A stretch of 64,000 nt of DNA from the NCBI GenBank assembly GCA_038210415.1, contig JBBQWS010000013.1, positions 1 through 64,000 of the forward strand, in the 5' to 3' direction. Within the stretch, counting starts at the first letter, position 1. Each line of letters begins with the position of its first letter. The DNA comes from JBBQWS01 sp038210415. Its GTDB lineage: Bacteria > Actinomycetota > Actinomycetes > Prado026. Below the pieces are notes generated by a model. The model saw only the letters and a program-made list of their open reading frames with translations. It searched no databases and was not told the DNA's origin. This document shows, piece after piece, positions 53,639 to 62,759 of this stretch. The translations under genes were made by a program, and so were the position numbers.

Positions 53639-55003
53639 TCAGAGCCGGACCAGCGCGCCGGTGGCGAGTCGGGCGGCGGCCTCGGGGTGCTCGGCTGCGA
53701 GCAGGCCCGCGGCGGCCAGTACGTACGCCGCGTCGACGGCCAGCGCCGCATGGTCCGGCACCTTCCAACCACCGGCGTGGTCACCTCGCGCCGGCGCCAG
53801 GATCCGGGCCAGCAAGGCCGGTTCCGCGTGCCGGAGCACCCCACCCGAGCCCACGACGAGCCGAACCCGCCGCAGGTCCTTGCCGGCGAACCGGACCGGG
53901 CCGGAGTCGGAGGGTCGCGCGTGCCGCCGCAGCGCCACCGTGAGCGCCAGCTCGGCCAGCCGCGCGTCGATGCCACGGCCCACATCGTCGGTCGCGAGCA
54001 GCCCGGGGTTCGCGGCTCGCTGCTCTGCCGCGCGGCGCAGGGATTCCACCTCGGCCTCGTCGATGAGGCGTTCGGCGACTGCCGCTTCGACGACGCCGGG
54101 CGCCGACCACCGCACGCCGAGGTCACCCTCCACGGTGCGGCTGCGCCACAGCACCTCGACCACCTCACGGTGCAGGGTGGCCTCCTCGGGGTCCGGTGTC
54201 ACCACCGAGTAGACGTCGGTCGTCGCACCACCCACGTCGACCACGACCACGTCACCGACGCCCGGAACCTCGCCGCAGCCGTCGGCGAGCAGCTCGACAC
54301 CGGCGAGCACCGCGTCGGGAGTGGCCGCGCGAACCATCGCGGCGAACACCGGCGACACGGACAGGTGCTTGCCGCCGATGACGTGCCGGATGAACACCTC
54401 GCGGATCGCCAACCGGGCCGGCATCGGATTGAGGACACCGATGGTCGGCAGCACGTTCGGGGCGACGATCGGAGCCGGGCCACCACGGACGGACAGGACC
54501 GCGACCACCTCTGCCTGGGCCTCGATGTTGCCGGCGACGACCACCGGCACGCCGAGCCCGGCGGCAGCGAGCCGGCGGGCGTTGTGCAGCAGCACGTCCG
54601 CGTTGCCCCCGTCGGTGCCGCCGACGAGAAGCACGATGTCAGGACGGGAGGCGGCGAGAGCGGCCACGGCACCGGGGTCGAGCTCGCCGGCGCCGACGTG
54701 CACGACCTTCGCCCCGGCAGACAGTCCCACCCGGGCCCCGGCCTCGGCGGTCACCGCACGCTCGTAGCCGACGACCGCCAGCCGCAGGCCGCCGCCCGCG
54801 CTGGAGCAGGCGAGCACCTCGCCCAGGTCGACGCCAGGCAGCTGCTCGGCGAGCGCGGAGCGGACCGCGTCGATGCCGGTGAGCACGTCTGTGGCGACGG
54901 TCGTCGGGTGCGCCGCGGTGGCCAGCAGCCCCCCGCTCGCCAGGTCGACGACCGCCGCCTTGGTGTAGGTGGAGCCGACGTCGATGCAGGTCACGGTGCC
55001 CAT
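53639..55003 (-). CDS. GlmL/MutL-type ASKHA ATPase, orphan
   Basis: A 454-residue protein of the glutamate-mutase-associated MutL/GlmL family. The ASKHA fold is seen in CIDVGSTYTKAAVVDLASGG, with the adenosine loop in VLLVGGTDGGNADVLLHNA and a second phosphate loop in VVVDVGGATTDVYSVVTP. The family typically reactivates coenzyme-B12 aminomutases such as glutamate or ornithine mutase. No mutase subunit is encoded within this window, so it is either separated from its partner or serves another process. The C-terminal half is rich in Ala and Arg. Confidence 0.9.
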   Translation of the reverse strand: MGTVTCIDVGSTYTKAAVVDLASGGLLATAAHPTTVATDVLTGIDAVRSALAEQLPGVDLGEVLACSSAGGGLRLAVVGYERAVTAEAGARVGLSAGAKVVHVGAGELDPGAVAALAASRPDIVLLVGGTDGGNADVLLHNARRLAAAGLGVPVVVAGNIEAQAEVVAVLSVRGGPAPIVAPNVLPTIGVLNPMPARLAIREVFIRHVIGGKHLSVSPVFAAMVRAATPDAVLAGVELLADGCGEVPGVGDVVVVDVGGATTDVYSVVTPDPEEATLHREVVEVLWRSRTVEGDLGVRWSAPGVVEAAVAERLIDEAEVESLRRAAEQRAANPGLLATDDVGRGIDARLAELALTVALRRHARPSDSGPVRFAGKDLRRVRLVVGSGGVLRHAEPALLARILAPARGDHAGGWKVPDHAALAVDAAYVLAAAGLLAAEHPEAAARLATGALVRL

Positions 55004-55114
55004 CGCCCGACCTTAGGGCAGCCCCGGACCTGTCCGTACGGATGATGTGCCCGCAGCCGTCCGGGCTGGTTGGATGACAGGGTCATTTCGGGCAGCTTGG
55101 GGGGGCAGGGATTC

Positions 55115-56107
55115 GTGAAGGTCTCAGGACGCACCGGTGGCTTGGTGGCCGCACTACTCAGCGTCGCCGCCCTCGTGGCCACGGCGGGCACGTCCGCGTC
55201 TGCCGCCGACGGCGTCAGCCAGCCGATGGTCTGGGGTGCCACGGTGAAGAACGTCGGCACGCAGACGATGACCGCTCGCGTGGCCCAGTTCGAGGCGTCA
55301 GTGGCGCGGCCGATCGCAGCCACCCGTGACTTCCTGTCCTGGGACTCGCCGTTCCCGGCGGCCTACGAGACCGCGATGCGCAACTCTGGGCACTCCCTGC
55401 TGGTCTCCGTGCGCACCCGCACAGTCAGCGGCGCGCTGATCCCCTGGGCCACCATCGCCGCCGCCGCGCCCGGTTCGGACCTGTACCTGCAGATGCAGTC
55501 GTGGGCCGACCGCGTCCGCGACTTCGGCGCTCCCATCTACATCACCCTGCAGCACGAGCCCGAGACCGTCGCCAACAACGTGCTGGGCTCGCAGGCCGAC
55601 TACATCGCGGCCTGGCAGAAGTGGGTCCAGATCATGCGTGACGAGGGCGCGACCAACGCCAAGCAGATCTGGATCACGACCGCGTTCGGGTACTCGGTCA
55701 AGACCACGGACCGACGCTTCGCTCCGCACTGGTACCCGGGCGACGACTGGGTCGACGCCATCGGGACCGACGCCTACAACTGGTTCACCTGCCGGACCAG
55801 CCCCAAGTCGCCCTGGACCTCGCTGGCCACGCTGATCGAGCCGATGCGCCAGTTCGCGCTGCTGCACCCGACCAAGGAAGCGTGGGTGACCGAGTTCGGC
55901 TCGGTGGAGGACCCGGCAACGAGCGGCCGGCGCGCGCAGTGGATCACCGACGCTCAGGCGATGTTCCAGCAGGTGGGCTACGAGCAGTTCCGCGGGGTCC
56001 TCTACTTCGACCTCAACAAGGCACCGTGCGACTGGCGGGTGGACCCGAGCCCCACCTCGCTCGCTGCGCTGACGGCCATGGGCGCCGACCCGTTCTTCTC
56101 AGGCTGA
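55115..56107 (+). CDS. Secreted GH26-like endo-beta-mannanase family protein
   Basis: A 330-residue exported protein. A signal peptide spans about residues 1-30 (LVAALLSVAALVATAGTSASA). The catalytic barrel has Glu148 in ITLQHEPETVAN, the expected acid/base, and Glu260 in AWVTEFGSVED, the expected nucleophile, at positions fitting GH26. VWGATVKNVGTQT begins the mature domain. GTG 55115 follows a purine-rich GGGGGGCAGGG. Substrate might be mannan, mixed-linkage glucan or an own-envelope polymer. No carbohydrate-binding module is seen. The end overlaps the metB stop by nine bases. Confidence 0.8.
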   Translation: MKVSGRTGGLVAALLSVAALVATAGTSASAADGVSQPMVWGATVKNVGTQTMTARVAQFEASVARPIAATRDFLSWDSPFPAAYETAMRNSGHSLLVSVRTRTVSGALIPWATIAAAAPGSDLYLQMQSWADRVRDFGAPIYITLQHEPETVANNVLGSQADYIAAWQKWVQIMRDEGATNAKQIWITTAFGYSVKTTDRRFAPHWYPGDDWVDAIGTDAYNWFTCRTSPKSPWTSLATLIEPMRQFALLHPTKEAWVTEFGSVEDPATSGRRAQWITDAQAMFQQVGYEQFRGVLYFDLNKAPCDWRVDPSPTSLAALTAMGADPFFSG

Positions 56108-57253
56108 CAGCGCCTGGCGCAGGTCGGCCTCGAGGTCGGCCAGCGTCTCGATGCCGACGGACAGCCGGACCAGGTCGTCCGGCACCTCCAGCGGGCTGCC
56201 GGCCACGCTCGCGTGGGTCATCCGGCCGGGATGCTCGATGAGCGACTCGACCCCGCCCAGCGACTCCCCGAGAGTGAACAGCCGGGCGCTTTCGCAGACG
56301 GACAGGGCCGCCTCCATCCCACCGTCGACCCGGAACGACACCATGCCGCCGTACCGCTTCATCTGCTTCTTGGCGACCTCGTGGCCGGGGTGCAGCGCGA
56401 GCCCGGGGTAACACACCTCGATCACCCGGGGGTGCTCGAGGAGCAGCTGGGCGATGTGCTCGGCGTTGTCGCAGTGGCGTTCCATGCGGACGGCGAGGGT
56501 CTTGATCCCGCGCAGCACCAGGAAAGAGTCGAACGGGCCGGCGACGGCGCCCATCGCGTTCTGGTGGTACGCCAGGTCGTCACCCAGCCGCTCGTCCGCC
56601 ACGACGAGGCCACCGCCGACCACGTCGCTGTGCCCACCGAGGTACTTCGTGGTCGAGTGCACCACCACGTCGGCGCCCAGGCCGAGCGGGGTCTGCAGGT
56701 ACGGCGAGGCGAACGTGTTGTCGACGACGAGCAGGGCCTCGGCCTCGTGCGCGATCGCCGCGAGCGCCGCGATGTCGGCGACCCTGAGCAACGGGTTGGT
56801 CGGGGTCTCGACCCAGACCACCTTGGTCCGGCCGGGGATGATCGCCGCGCGCACCGCGTCGGGATCGGTCAGCCGGGCCGGCGTGTGGTCGAGCCCCCAG
56901 CGCTGGAGCACCTTGGCGAAGAGCCGGTACGTGCCGCCGTACGCGTCGTCGGGCACCACGACGTGGTCGCCGGGGCCGCAGACGGTGCGCAGGAGCGTAT
57001 CCTCGGCGGCCAGCCCGGACGCGAACGCCAGCCCCCGGGTGCCGCCCTCGATCGCGGCCAGGCACTCCTCGAGCGCGGTGCGGGTGGGGTTCGCGCTGCG
57101 GCTGTACTCGTAGCCCCGGCGCAGGCCACCGACACCGTCCTGCTTGTACGTCGAGACCTGGTAGATGGGCGGCACGACCGCCCCGGTGGACGGATCGGGC
57201 TCCTGCCCGGCGTGGATGGCGAGGGTGTCGAAGCCGTACTCGTTTGCGGTCAC
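56099..57253 (-). CDS. metB: Cystathionine gamma-synthase
   Basis: A 384-residue PLP enzyme of the Cys/Met metabolism family. The Schiff-base lysine is Lys203 in VHSTTKYLGGHSDVVGG; other marks are YEYSRSANPTRTALEECLA and ESLGGVESLIEHPGRMTHASV. The neighbourhood with cbs and the M. tuberculosis order support MetB, which joins cysteine to an activated homoserine ester. Cystathionine gamma-lyase of the same fold is the alternative, and cbs nearby would suit reverse transsulfuration. It converges on the GH26-like gene. Confidence 0.9.
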   Translation of the reverse strand: MTANEYGFDTLAIHAGQEPDPSTGAVVPPIYQVSTYKQDGVGGLRRGYEYSRSANPTRTALEECLAAIEGGTRGLAFASGLAAEDTLLRTVCGPGDHVVVPDDAYGGTYRLFAKVLQRWGLDHTPARLTDPDAVRAAIIPGRTKVVWVETPTNPLLRVADIAALAAIAHEAEALLVVDNTFASPYLQTPLGLGADVVVHSTTKYLGGHSDVVGGGLVVADERLGDDLAYHQNAMGAVAGPFDSFLVLRGIKTLAVRMERHCDNAEHIAQLLLEHPRVIEVCYPGLALHPGHEVAKKQMKRYGGMVSFRVDGGMEAALSVCESARLFTLGESLGGVESLIEHPGRMTHASVAGSPLEVPDDLVRLSVGIETLADLEADLRQALSA

Positions 57254-57348
57254 CCTGCCAGGCTAGTCCTCGTCAGCGCCTCGTAAGGGTCGGCTCGGAA
57301 CACGGCCCAGGACCCGAGGGTTGAACGGAGTAGACCTAAGGAGGTTCC

Positions 57349-58008
57349 ATGCTCTTCAACCGTGCGACCCGTCAGATGGTGGCCGCCGAGTCGGCCCTGC
57401 CCGGCCGGACCACCCGCCCGTTCGTCGTCCCGTCACGGCACGCCGTGCTCGGCACCCCCCTGGAGGGGCCGTGGCCCGAGGGGCTCGAGGTCGCGTACTT
57501 CGGCCTCGGCTGCTTCTGGGGCGCCGAGCGGTTGTTCTGGAAGCTGCCCGGTGTCTACTCCACCGCGGTGGGGTACGCCGGCGGGTACACCCCGAACCCG
57601 AGCTACGAGGAGACCTGCACCGGGCGTACCGGCCACACAGAGGCCGTCCAGGTCGTCTACGACCCGGCGACGATCTCGTTCGAGCAGGTGGCAAAGGCGT
57701 TCTGGGAGGGCCACGACCCGACCCAGGGCTACCGCCAGGGCAACGACCTGGGAACGCAGTACCGCTCCGTCGCGTACTGGACCACCGACGCCCAGCGCGA
57801 CACGCTGCTGGCCATGAAGGCGGCCTTCGAGCCGGTGCTGGCGCGCAGCGGCTACGGCGCGATCACCACCGAGCTGTCCCCCGCGCCGACGTTCTACTAC
57901 GCGGAGGACTACCACCAGCAGTACCTCGAGAAGGTGCCGAACGGCTACTGCGGGCTCGGTGGAACCGGGGCGGCGTGCCCCGTCGGGGTGGCCCGCACCG
58001 ACGGCTGA
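57349..58008 (+). CDS. msrA: Peptide methionine-S-sulfoxide reductase
   Basis: A 219-residue reductase repairing oxidised methionine. The catalytic Cys55 is in YFGLGCFWGAE, followed by GYAGGYTPNPSYEETCTGRTGHTEAVQVVYDP and the late YFYAEDYHQQYLEKVP region. A resolving Cys lies near the C-terminus (NGYCGLGG). AAGGAGG at 57338-57344 fixes the ATG. The 45-residue N-terminal extension is usual for actinobacterial forms. Confidence 0.96.
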   Translation: MLFNRATRQMVAAESALPGRTTRPFVVPSRHAVLGTPLEGPWPEGLEVAYFGLGCFWGAERLFWKLPGVYSTAVGYAGGYTPNPSYEETCTGRTGHTEAVQVVYDPATISFEQVAKAFWEGHDPTQGYRQGNDLGTQYRSVAYWTTDAQRDTLLAMKAAFEPVLARSGYGAITTELSPAPTFYYAEDYHQQYLEKVPNGYCGLGGTGAACPVGVARTDG

Positions 58009-58029
58009 CAGCAGACGGCTTGCCGGCGG

Positions 58030-60180
58030 CTACCGGGGCTGGGCGTACTCCTCGACGTCCGCCTCGTGGCCGTCGGTGGGCTCGACCCAGAGGTCGTCCG
58101 TACGGAGGGTGACGTCGTGGTCGGCCCAGGCCTCGGCGTCACCGCCGGTGCTGAAGATCTCGATCGCCTCCTGCATGGACCCGGCCAGCTCGGCCAGCTC
58201 CTGCGCCGACGAAGCCGCCTGCCGGGAGCCCGCCGCGTACATCCGCGACACCTCCGAGAGCCGGTTCATGGCCACGACCACCTGCTCGGAGGCTGAGCGC
58301 TGCTGCTGCGTCGCGACGGAGATCTGCTTCACCGCTGAAGCCGTCTCGTGCACCCGGCCGGTGATCTTCTCCAGCGACACCACGGCTTCGGCTGCGAGCC
58401 CGGCGCCGGTGCGGACCTCGCGGGCCCCGACGTCCGAGGCGAGCACCGTCGCCTGCATGTGTCCGTGGATCTCCGCGACCAGACCCTGGATCCGGGCCGT
58501 CGACTCCTGCGCCCGCTCCGCGAGCTTGCGCACCTCGGCTGCCACGACCGCGAAACCGCGACCGTGCTCTCCGGCGCGCGCGGCCTCGATCGCGGCGTTC
58601 AGCGCCAACAGGTTCGTCTGGTCCGAGAGCTCGTCGAGCAACTGCAGGATGCCACCGATCTCGTGCACCTTGTCGCCGAGCGCGGTGGTGCTCAGCGCGA
58701 TGGACTCGACCCGGCCGGCGATGCGGTCCATCGCCCCGACCGAGTCCTGCACTGCGGTGCGCCCCTCGTCGGTCAGCTGCAGCATGTCACCGGCGGCTGC
58801 GGCCACCCCGGCTGCCGCCTCGGCGATCTGCGACGCGGTCGCGGCCAGCTCCTGGATCGTGACGGTCGTCTCGGTCACCGCGGCCGACTGCTCGCCTGCG
58901 GAGTCGGCCTGCTCCCCCGCCAGCGCACCCAGCTCGGTCGCGGCGGCGGCGACCCGCTCGCCGTTGTCCTGGGCCTGGCCCACGAGCACGCGCAGCCGCG
59001 CGATCGTGTCGTCGAAGCTCGCCACCACTCGCTGCATCGATGCGTCACCGAACCCGTCGGTGGGCAAGGACACCCCCAGGTCGCCCTGGGACACGCTGGT
59101 CAGTGCGACCGAGAGCTCGTCCAGGCGGGACGCGAGGAGGTCCCGCTCGGCCTGCGTACGAGCGGCCTCGACCCGCCGGTCGCGGAGCTCGCGCAGCCAG
59201 AGCACGACACCGGCGGTGACGAGGCCGAGCCCGAGCACCAGGAGCAGCCAGGCGAGCGGGCTGAACGAGTCCCACAGCCCGGAGGCCGCTACCGCGGGCG
59301 CCGACGCCACCATCACCCACGCGTCGGAGCCGGACGAAGTCTGGGTTGCCCCGGCACCTGAGACGGTCGCGTACGTCAGCCGGTCCTCACCCACGTCGAA
59401 CGAGCCGGCCCGGTCCTTCAGCCTGGAGATCTGTCCGGACAGGTTCTGGGCGGTGTTGCCGGTGAGCGGGATCATGCCGCCGCCCGCGCCGGTCCCGACG
59501 AGGGTGCGGCTGTCGACGACGATCTGCCCCGTCTTCGCGTTCGCCACCCGGAGGGCGACACCCGGGTGGGTCGGGTGCGGTCGCAGGCTCTCCAAGGTCA
59601 CCGAGAAGTAGACGACGCCGCGCTCCTGCCCGACGCTGGTGACCACGGACGAGTAGGTGATGACCCAGTTGCTGGACACGGAGTTCAGCGTCGGCGGAGT
59701 AACCACGACAACACCCGGACCGGCGTTGATCGCGTCCGAGAAATAGGGCTCCTTGACGATCTTCGTGAGGGCGCCCGGGAGCACCAGCCGGCCACCCTCG
59801 TAGCGGGCCGCCTCGAACCCGCTGATGTCGGCGTACCCCGCCGACTCGAGCTGAGCCGGCATGAGCTCGTCGAGGTACCGCAGCGACCGGCCGATGTCGG
59901 CCACCGCGCCCGCGTCGTCGGCCCGCTTCACGTCTCGGGGACGGTAGTCGAGCGAGTAGGCCGTGAAGGCCCGGTCCTGCGCCAGCATCAGGCTGATCGT
60001 CCGCAGTCGCGCGTTGGCCTGGTTGAGCTGTGCGGCACCGGCCTCGGCCGAGTTGGTCAGGTTCGAGTCGAGCTCCTGGGCGGCCTGCTGGTTCGACCGA
60101 ATGCCGAAGACGCCGATCGTGACGGCAGCCGCGAGACACGCCAGGCCTGCCACCAGGGCTGGGGTCCGCGCACTCTTCAC
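58030..60180 (-). CDS. Methyl-accepting chemotaxis protein
   Basis: A 716-residue chemoreceptor. A helix at about 7-27 leads into an extracytoplasmic sensor of Cache type (ADISGFEAARYEGGRL, KEPYFSDAINAGPGVVVV), then a second helix at about 310-330, a HAMP-like linker and the cytoplasmic signalling domain. Its conserved hairpin is DQTNLLALNAAIEAARAGEHGRGFAVVAAEVRKLAERA-like (only part shown here as NAAIEAARAGEHGRGFAVVA). It implies chemotaxis or a related signalling system elsewhere in the genome. The ligand is unknown. No che genes adjoin it; msrA is convergent 21 bases away. Confidence 0.93.
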   Translation of the reverse strand: MKSARTPALVAGLACLAAAVTIGVFGIRSNQQAAQELDSNLTNSAEAGAAQLNQANARLRTISLMLAQDRAFTAYSLDYRPRDVKRADDAGAVADIGRSLRYLDELMPAQLESAGYADISGFEAARYEGGRLVLPGALTKIVKEPYFSDAINAGPGVVVVTPPTLNSVSSNWVITYSSVVTSVGQERGVVYFSVTLESLRPHPTHPGVALRVANAKTGQIVVDSRTLVGTGAGGGMIPLTGNTAQNLSGQISRLKDRAGSFDVGEDRLTYATVSGAGATQTSSGSDAWVMVASAPAVAASGLWDSFSPLAWLLLVLGLGLVTAGVVLWLRELRDRRVEAARTQAERDLLASRLDELSVALTSVSQGDLGVSLPTDGFGDASMQRVVASFDDTIARLRVLVGQAQDNGERVAAAATELGALAGEQADSAGEQSAAVTETTVTIQELAATASQIAEAAAGVAAAAGDMLQLTDEGRTAVQDSVGAMDRIAGRVESIALSTTALGDKVHEIGGILQLLDELSDQTNLLALNAAIEAARAGEHGRGFAVVAAEVRKLAERAQESTARIQGLVAEIHGHMQATVLASDVGAREVRTGAGLAAEAVVSLEKITGRVHETASAVKQISVATQQQRSASEQVVVAMNRLSEVSRMYAAGSRQAASSAQELAELAGSMQEAIEIFSTGGDAEAWADHDVTLRTDDLWVEPTDGHEADVEEYAQPR

Positions 60181-60283
60181 GTCCTGCTCCTACCGTCCGT
60201 CCCGGCGTTGCGACGCTCTTGCGCCGCTTCACTGGGGCATCGGCACCGGGCGCCGGGAGGTTAAGGGACGGTCCGCACCTCGC

Positions 60284-61651
60284 TCAGCCGGTCGTGAGAA
60301 ACCCGAGCAGGTCCTGCCGGGTGAGCACCCCGACCGGTTTGCCGTCGTCGAGGACGAGCAGTGCATCTGCGGTCTCGAGCACTTCGACGGCGCGGTCGAC
60401 CGGCTCGCCCGAACCCAGCCCCGGCAACGGCGCCGACATGTGGTCCTCGACGCGGTCCGCCAGACGGGCCTTGCCGGAGAACAGCGCGTCGAGGAGGTCG
60501 CGCTCGGCCACCGACCCGGCGACCTCGGCCGCCATCACCGGAGGCTCGGCGCGGACGACCGGCATCTGCGAGACGGCGTACTCGCGCAGGATCGCGATCG
60601 CCTCGGCCAGCGTCTCGTTCGGGTGGGTGTGGACCAGCGGCGGAAGCGCGCCGGCCTTGCCGCGCAGGACGTCGCCCACCGTCTGGCCGGCGACCGCCGG
60701 CAGGAATCCGTACGAGGCGAGCCACTCGTCGTTGAACACCTTCGAGAGGTAGCCGCGACCGGAGTCGGGGAGCAGCACCACCACCAAGTCGTCGGGCCCG
60801 AGGCGTTCGGCGGCCCGGATTGCGGCGACCACTGCCATGCCGCAGGACCCCCCGACCAGCAACCCCTCCTCGCGGGCCAGCCGACGCGTCATGTCGAACG
60901 AGTCGCGGTCGGACACGGCGATGATCTCGTCGCACACGTCACGGTCGTACGCCTCCGGCCAGAAGTCCTCGCCGACCCCCTCCACGAGGTACGGCCGACC
61001 GGTGCCGCCGGAGTAGACCGAGCCGACCGGATCGGCGCCGACCACCCGCACCCGGCCCCCCGACACGTCCTTGAGGTATCGGCCGGTGCCACTGATCGTG
61101 CCGCCGGTGCCGACCCCCGCGACGAAGCAGGTGACCGTCCCGTCGGTGTCGGCCCAGATCTCCGGCCCGGTGCTCTCGTAGTGCGAGCGCGGGTTGTTCG
61201 GGTTGGCGTACTGGTCCGGCTTCCAGGCCCCCGGGATCTCGCGGGCCAGCCGGTCCGAGACGTTGTAGTAGGAGTCGGGATGCTCCGGTGCGACAGCCGT
61301 CGGGCAGACGACGACCTCGGCGCCGTACGCGCGAAGCACATTGATCTTGTCCTGCGAAACCTTGTCGGGGCAGACGAACACGCACCGGTAGCCGCGCTGC
61401 TGGGCCACCAGCGCGAGCCCGACGCCAGTGTTGCCGGAGGTCGGCTCGACGATGGTGCCCCCCGGCTTGAGGACGCCCTCGGCCTCGGCGGCATCGATCA
61501 TCCGGACCGCGATGCGGTCCTTCACCGAGCCGCCCGGGTTGAGGTACTCGACCTTGGCCACCACGGTGGCCGTCAGCCCCTGCGTGACCCGGGACAGCCG
61601 GACCAGGGGGGTGTTGCCGATCAGGTCGGTGACCGACTTGTAGATGCGCAT
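60284..61651 (-). CDS. cbs: Cystathionine beta-synthase
   Basis: A 455-residue PLP enzyme condensing serine with homocysteine. The Schiff-base lysine is Lys44 in NPGGSVKDRIAV. EPTSGNTGVGLALVAQQRGYR and GVGTGGTISGTGRYLKD complete the cofactor site, and two C-terminal CBS domains (about 330-455) are seen in MPVVRAEPPVMAAEVAG and DALLVLDDGKPVGVLTRQDL. The CBS tandem separates it from plain cysteine synthases. It is the partner of metB in sulfur amino-acid exchange. It is divergent from the SGNH gene. Confidence 0.95.
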   Translation of the reverse strand: MRIYKSVTDLIGNTPLVRLSRVTQGLTATVVAKVEYLNPGGSVKDRIAVRMIDAAEAEGVLKPGGTIVEPTSGNTGVGLALVAQQRGYRCVFVCPDKVSQDKINVLRAYGAEVVVCPTAVAPEHPDSYYNVSDRLAREIPGAWKPDQYANPNNPRSHYESTGPEIWADTDGTVTCFVAGVGTGGTISGTGRYLKDVSGGRVRVVGADPVGSVYSGGTGRPYLVEGVGEDFWPEAYDRDVCDEIIAVSDRDSFDMTRRLAREEGLLVGGSCGMAVVAAIRAAERLGPDDLVVVLLPDSGRGYLSKVFNDEWLASYGFLPAVAGQTVGDVLRGKAGALPPLVHTHPNETLAEAIAILREYAVSQMPVVRAEPPVMAAEVAGSVAERDLLDALFSGKARLADRVEDHMSAPLPGLGSGEPVDRAVEVLETADALLVLDDGKPVGVLTRQDLLGFLTTG

Positions 61652-61716
61652 CGGGCCACCCTACGGCCGTGCATAGACTCCTCGGAGCAGGTTGTCAGGG
61701 TACGGGGAGGTGCACG

Positions 61717-62757
61717 GTGTCACGGGCCGGTCGAGCGCGCCGCATCGCCACCAAGGCTGCTTTCGGCGGCGGGGGTGCCGTCGGCGTCGCCGGGGGTGCA
61801 GCCGGGGTGCTGTGGGCCCAGGCGATGCTGGCCCGACGCCGCGTCGGCGAGCCCAGCCGCGAACCCTTCCCCGTCGACGGCCGCTACGGGCGTCCCGACC
61901 CGGCCGGCCGGCCCCCGTACCGGCTGGTCGTCCTCGGCGACTCCGCGGCCGCCGGGCTGGGCGCCGACGCGCCCGCGGACACCCTCGCGGTGCTCCTGGC
62001 GCAGGGGCTGGCTGCCGTCGCGGGGCGTCAGGTCGAGCTGGTCAACGTGGGCGTCGTCGGCGCGCAGACCTCGGCCCTCCCGGTGCAGGTCGACCGCGCG
62101 CTGACCGCGTTCACCGGCCACGGCCCCGATGCGGCCGTGATCATGGTCGGGGCGAACGACGTGACCCACCGGGTCCCGGCCCGGGTCTCGCTCCAGGCCC
62201 TCGACCAGGTGGTGCGTGGACTCGTCGAGGCCGACTGCGACGTGATCGTGGGTTGCTGCCCGGACCTCGGCACGGTCCAGCCGGTGCCGAACCCGTTGCG
62301 GGCGTTGGGTCGGCGCTGGTCGCGCACCCTGGCCGCCGGCCAGGCGATCACGACTGTCGAGGCCGGTGGGCGCGCGGTGTCGCTCGGCACCTTGCTTGGC
62401 GCGGAGTTCGAGAGCCGTGGCGAGGACTTCTTCAGCGCCGACCGGTTCCACCCGTCGTCCGCGGGCTACCGGCGCTGCGCCGAGGTGCTGCTCCCGTCGC
62501 TGTGTGCCGCCCTCGGCCTCGGACCCGACCCGGACGATCCGCTCGACCGGTTGCGCGGTGAGCAGATCGCGCCGATCGCGAAGCTCGCCGCACGCGCCGC
62601 CGCCGAGCCCGGATCCGAGATCTCCCGGGCGCAGGTCGCCGGAGCCGACCGCGGAGCCCAGGGTCGGTGGGCGACGATCCGCCACCGCATCCCGCTGATC
62701 CGACCCACCGAGCCCGACAGCGAAGACCTCACCACCCAGCCCGCTCACCAGGAGTAA
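61717..62757 (+). CDS. SGNH/GDSL-family lipase-esterase
   Basis: A 346-residue hydrolase with an N-terminal hydrophobic helix (AAFGGGGAVGVAGGAAGVLW), acting as anchor or signal. Block I is VVLGDSAAAGLGAD with the nucleophile Ser, block III is VGANDVTHR, and block V is SADRFHPSSAGYRRC with Asp and His. GGGGAGG at 61704-61710 supports GTG 61717. The M. tuberculosis counterpart (Rv1075c) lies in the same place, next to the thiolase. The C-terminal 80 residues are variable. Its stop overlaps the thiolase ribosome binding site. Confidence 0.9.
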   Translation: MSRAGRARRIATKAAFGGGGAVGVAGGAAGVLWAQAMLARRRVGEPSREPFPVDGRYGRPDPAGRPPYRLVVLGDSAAAGLGADAPADTLAVLLAQGLAAVAGRQVELVNVGVVGAQTSALPVQVDRALTAFTGHGPDAAVIMVGANDVTHRVPARVSLQALDQVVRGLVEADCDVIVGCCPDLGTVQPVPNPLRALGRRWSRTLAAGQAITTVEAGGRAVSLGTLLGAEFESRGEDFFSADRFHPSSAGYRRCAEVLLPSLCAALGLGPDPDDPLDRLRGEQIAPIAKLAARAAAEPGSEISRAQVAGADRGAQGRWATIRHRIPLIRPTEPDSEDLTTQPAHQE

Positions 62758-62759
62758 CC

